Origin: Algoriphagus ornithinivorans
GTDB lineage: Bacteria > Bacteroidota > Bacteroidia > Cytophagales > Cyclobacteriaceae
Direction of reading: 5' to 3'
DNA length: 64,000 bases
Assembly (NCBI RefSeq): GCF_900115305.1
Contig: NZ_FOVW01000007.1
Span: forward strand, 1 to 64,000
Shown here: positions 62,098-64,000 of the stretch, piece after piece
Layout: every line of letters starts with the position of its first letter
Position numbering within the stretch: position 1 is the first letter of the stretch
Notes under the pieces: model-generated
Databases searched by the model: none
The model's input: only the letters and a program-made list of their open reading frames with translations
Told to the model about the DNA's origin: nothing
Position numbers and translations under genes: made by a program

Positions 62098-62985
62098 TCA
62101 ACGCTTAGTTTCACCACCATTAATCAAGCTTTTATATTCTTCCCAAGCCCCTTTATTAATGGCATTGCAAACCTTTAAGATTGCTAAAGATTCCTTTAGG
62201 GAAATCGTAAAGAACTTTTTAAAAGCAAATCGATACCTTCTCCAAATAAAATATTTTACATGTTTTCTAAATTCCTTAGGTTTGCCGTGAAACCTTCGGA
62301 CAAAGGCTCCGCCAAGCAATCTCTTATATTTATTAACCAAATCTTCGGTATAATAACGGGCAGGATGGTGAACAATCAGTTTTGGGGAATAGACTATCTT
62401 ATATTTTTGAGAAATCCTCCCCGATAGTTCAGAATCCCCATTTGATTTGAGATCTGCATTGAACCCCCCAAATTCTTTGATCACAAAAGCAGGGCTTAGC
62501 CAGTTTGCTGTTATGGCATAGCCTTCCTTCGCATAAGATTCTGTTGTAAATCCTGTATATTTTTCATACACCTCAGCATCTGAAAGTACCTTTGGGTTTT
62601 TGAAAAACAAAGGAACTGGACCCGTTAAGATCCCAATTTCCATTCTTTTATCATTTGAAAAATATTCATAAGCTACCTTCAACCAATTTTCAGATAGTAA
62701 ACAATCGGAATCTGTAAATGCAAATATTTGTCCTTTTGCTTGAGCAATTCCTTTATTCCTTGCTGCATAAGAGCCAGGTTTTTCTTCTAATATTATTTGT
62801 AAGTTCAGCTTAGTTATGAATTCAATTGGAAGAGAAATCCTAAATTTCGGATCATTATTAATAATTAACACCTCAATTATGTCTAAAGATACTGTTTGAT
62901 TTAAAATAGTTTTTAAACATTTGATCAATCTATCATTATCTCTATACACAGGAATAATTACGGTAAATAAAGTGGATGTAGACAC
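62098..62985 (-). CDS. Glycosyltransferase family 2
   Basis: 295 aa; GTG start at 62985, overlapping the upstream stop by one base. FTVIIPVYRDNDRLIKCL, EVLIINNDP, GSYAARNKGIAQAKG and the DxD motif FTDSDCLL (about residue 95) define GT2. GFNADLKSNGDSELSGRI is the acceptor region, and a basic C-terminal segment (about 235-270) is probably membrane-associated. This protein is a little more diverged from the neighbouring GT2s, resembling mycofactocin/WcaA-like rather than EpsJ-like enzymes. Confidence 0.9.
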   Translation of the reverse strand: MSTSTLFTVIIPVYRDNDRLIKCLKTILNQTVSLDIIEVLIINNDPKFRISLPIEFITKLNLQIILEEKPGSYAARNKGIAQAKGQIFAFTDSDCLLSENWLKVAYEYFSNDKRMEIGILTGPVPLFFKNPKVLSDAEVYEKYTGFTTESYAKEGYAITANWLSPAFVIKEFGGFNADLKSNGDSELSGRISQKYKIVYSPKLIVHHPARYYTEDLVNKYKRLLGGAFVRRFHGKPKEFRKHVKYFIWRRYRFAFKKFFTISLKESLAILKVCNAINKGAWEEYKSLINGGETKR

Positions 62986-63908
62986 TATAGTTTATAATAT
63001 TTTATCCCAAACCAATAAAAAACTATGACCCAAATCCTTTTAAATGGAAATAAAAAATTTCGCAGAGTTTTAAACAATATTTTTCTTAAAAAATTAAATT
63101 TAATAGAATTGGATATATTACGCGAAAAAAATTCTACTATATATCTCTCTTCAAAATCATAAACATTTTCAACCCCAATGTTATCAACATAAACTATTAT
63201 ATACTTTATTAATGAATATAATGACTTTTTTTCTATTCTATTTGAACTATGTTTTCTTATTATAGAAACTGGCTTCGAAAATTCGCCTGGATAAAACAAA
63301 AACCTTCTCGAAACTCTGTTCCACAATTCCGTATCTTGATGGAGATCAAGCCTTGGGTCAAATAATAAATCAGGATTAAAGATAGATTTTTTAAATGTGG
63401 TAGAGTTGGGATGACCCAGAATTAAGTCGTTAGAAATAATATGTTGATAGGTTCCTAAAACATCATTAATTTTGAAATACTCAAGTTCCTTAAGGTTTAA
63501 TTTACCAAAATATTCATATCTATCGTTAAAACCCAAAGCGTTCATTGAGAAAATAATTTGAACTTCTTTGTTTTCAGAAAAAATCTTTTCATCTAATTCA
63601 AACCGATTAGACAAATACCAATCATCAGCATCTAAAAAGCTAATATATTCAAAGGATGATAATTTGATGCCTAAATTCCTAGATACTCCAGCTCCTAAGT
63701 TTTTACCTGAATCATGTGTAAATAACTTTACATTGGAATACTTTTTTTCCAACTCCAAACAAATTAAAAAACTATTGTCTACTGAACCATCTTCTATTAA
63801 AATAATTTCACCAACTTGAGGTAATTTTATGGCAGATTCTACTGCATATTTAACAAAATTTGCAGCGTTGAAAACTGGTATTATAACAGAAACTTTAAAT
63901 TTACTCAC
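62985..63908 (-). CDS. Glycosyltransferase family 2
   Basis: 307 aa; GTG start at 63908. VSVIIPVFNAANFVKYAV, EIILIEDGSVDNS, GAGVSRNLGIKLSSFEY and FLDADDWYL (about residue 95). The mid-region LHQDTELWNRVSRRF is the ED-type catalytic area. A C-terminal basic/aromatic tail (FLFPFKRIWVIVFYWFG) likely anchors it in the membrane. It follows a gene whose stop is only 3 bp upstream. Base composition is noticeably more AT-rich than the housekeeping genes to the left. Confidence 0.92.
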   Translation of the reverse strand: MSKFKVSVIIPVFNAANFVKYAVESAIKLPQVGEIILIEDGSVDNSFLICLELEKKYSNVKLFTHDSGKNLGAGVSRNLGIKLSSFEYISFLDADDWYLSNRFELDEKIFSENKEVQIIFSMNALGFNDRYEYFGKLNLKELEYFKINDVLGTYQHIISNDLILGHPNSTTFKKSIFNPDLLFDPRLDLHQDTELWNRVSRRFLFYPGEFSKPVSIIRKHSSNRIEKKSLYSLIKYIIVYVDNIGVENVYDFEERYIVEFFSRNISNSIKFNFLRKILFKTLRNFLFPFKRIWVIVFYWFGIKYYKL

Positions 63909-63911
63909 CGA

Positions 63912-64000
63912 TTATTCGAAAGAATAAAAATTACAAATAGAATTTAAAAAAGCTCTTCTCCCAAATTTTTTCAATGCAAGCTCTCTGATTATCCTAGCAT
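63912..64000 (-). CDS. Partial CDS running off the right edge (C-terminus only)
   Basis: An open frame on the minus strand enters at the window end and stops at TAA 63912-63914, 3 bp before the GTG of the next gene. The visible 29 residues read ARIIRELALKKFGRRAFL, then NSICNFYSFE. The spacing matches the tight operon packing, so this is very likely the 3' end of another polysaccharide gene. Too short to identify. Confidence 0.55.
   Translation of the reverse strand, partial: ARIIRELALKKFGRRAFLNSICNFYSFE

Noticed and set aside
1..64000. tRNA or rRNA genes
   Set aside because: No cloverleaf-like segment with a GGTTCGAATCC-type arm or rRNA-like sequence was recognised in any intergenic region; a computed scan would be decisive.

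Overview
The window looks like a chromosome segment of a Bacteroidota bacterium, most likely Cytophagales/Cyclobacteriaceae (Algoriphagus-like). The signs are a T9SS-type C-terminal sorting domain, TAnnTTTG-type -7 promoter boxes, Bacteroidota lipoprotein signal peptides, moderate-to-low GC, and families typical of this lineage (DUF4221 propeller, DUF6265, LptD next to an amidase). The genus is an inference; no rRNA or tRNA gene was seen.

Region 1 (about 0-24 kb) is ordinary housekeeping: an UPF1-like helicase and an SDR; rlmD with a small partner; thiL; mce; an A-type Fe-S carrier; gcvT-comB; an M81 metallopeptidase lipoprotein; a BamA/TamA-like barrel; a MazG-type pyrophosphohydrolase; an alcohol dehydrogenase; a two-domain ABC ATPase; a dtd operon; and a second A-type carrier lacking the C-terminal CxC. 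Short repeats of the CAGCTTTCTCACTTCAG type lie at several gene 3' ends.

Region 2 (24-26.3 kb) is the most unusual compact locus. A 150-aa Y1/HUH transposase of the IS200/RAYT kind sits in the middle of six ~190-bp modules on a ~300-bp period, three on each side. Every module carries four different short palindromes, and the inter-module spacers occur in the order A-B-transposase-B-A.

Region 3 (26.3-40 kb) returns to core genes: a WD40-DivIVA-folB-DUF4268 operon, a phosphopantetheinyl transferase, a redoxin, a SirB1-like protein, an acyl-CoA carboxylase beta subunit, head-to-head amidase and lptD, a small membrane protein whose signal peptide is cut by an in-frame stop, and a T9SS cargo protein.

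Region 4 (41-64 kb) is an exopolysaccharide/capsule locus, almost all on the minus strand: kdsB, a Wzc-type tyrosine autokinase, a Wza-type export lipoprotein, a polysaccharide deacetylase, two paralogous polytopic proteins (Wzy-polymerase candidates), four GT4-type and four GT2-type glycosyltransferases and a DUF6044-like membrane protein. No Wzx flippase is visible; it may lie beyond the right edge.

Four long non-coding blocks (32.9-34.1, 39.9-41.4, 50.4-51.9 and 53.6-54.9 kb) are built from one vocabulary of palindromes, nearly all with a 4-7 bp stem and a 3-nt loop. The 41-kb block holds a ~455-bp inverted copy of part of the 51-kb block, so kdsB-wzc-wza and neighbours (9.9 kb) lie between inverted repeats. 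The 51-kb and 54-kb blocks form direct repeats around the DUF6044-like gene. The triloop architecture links these blocks to the palindromes around the transposase.
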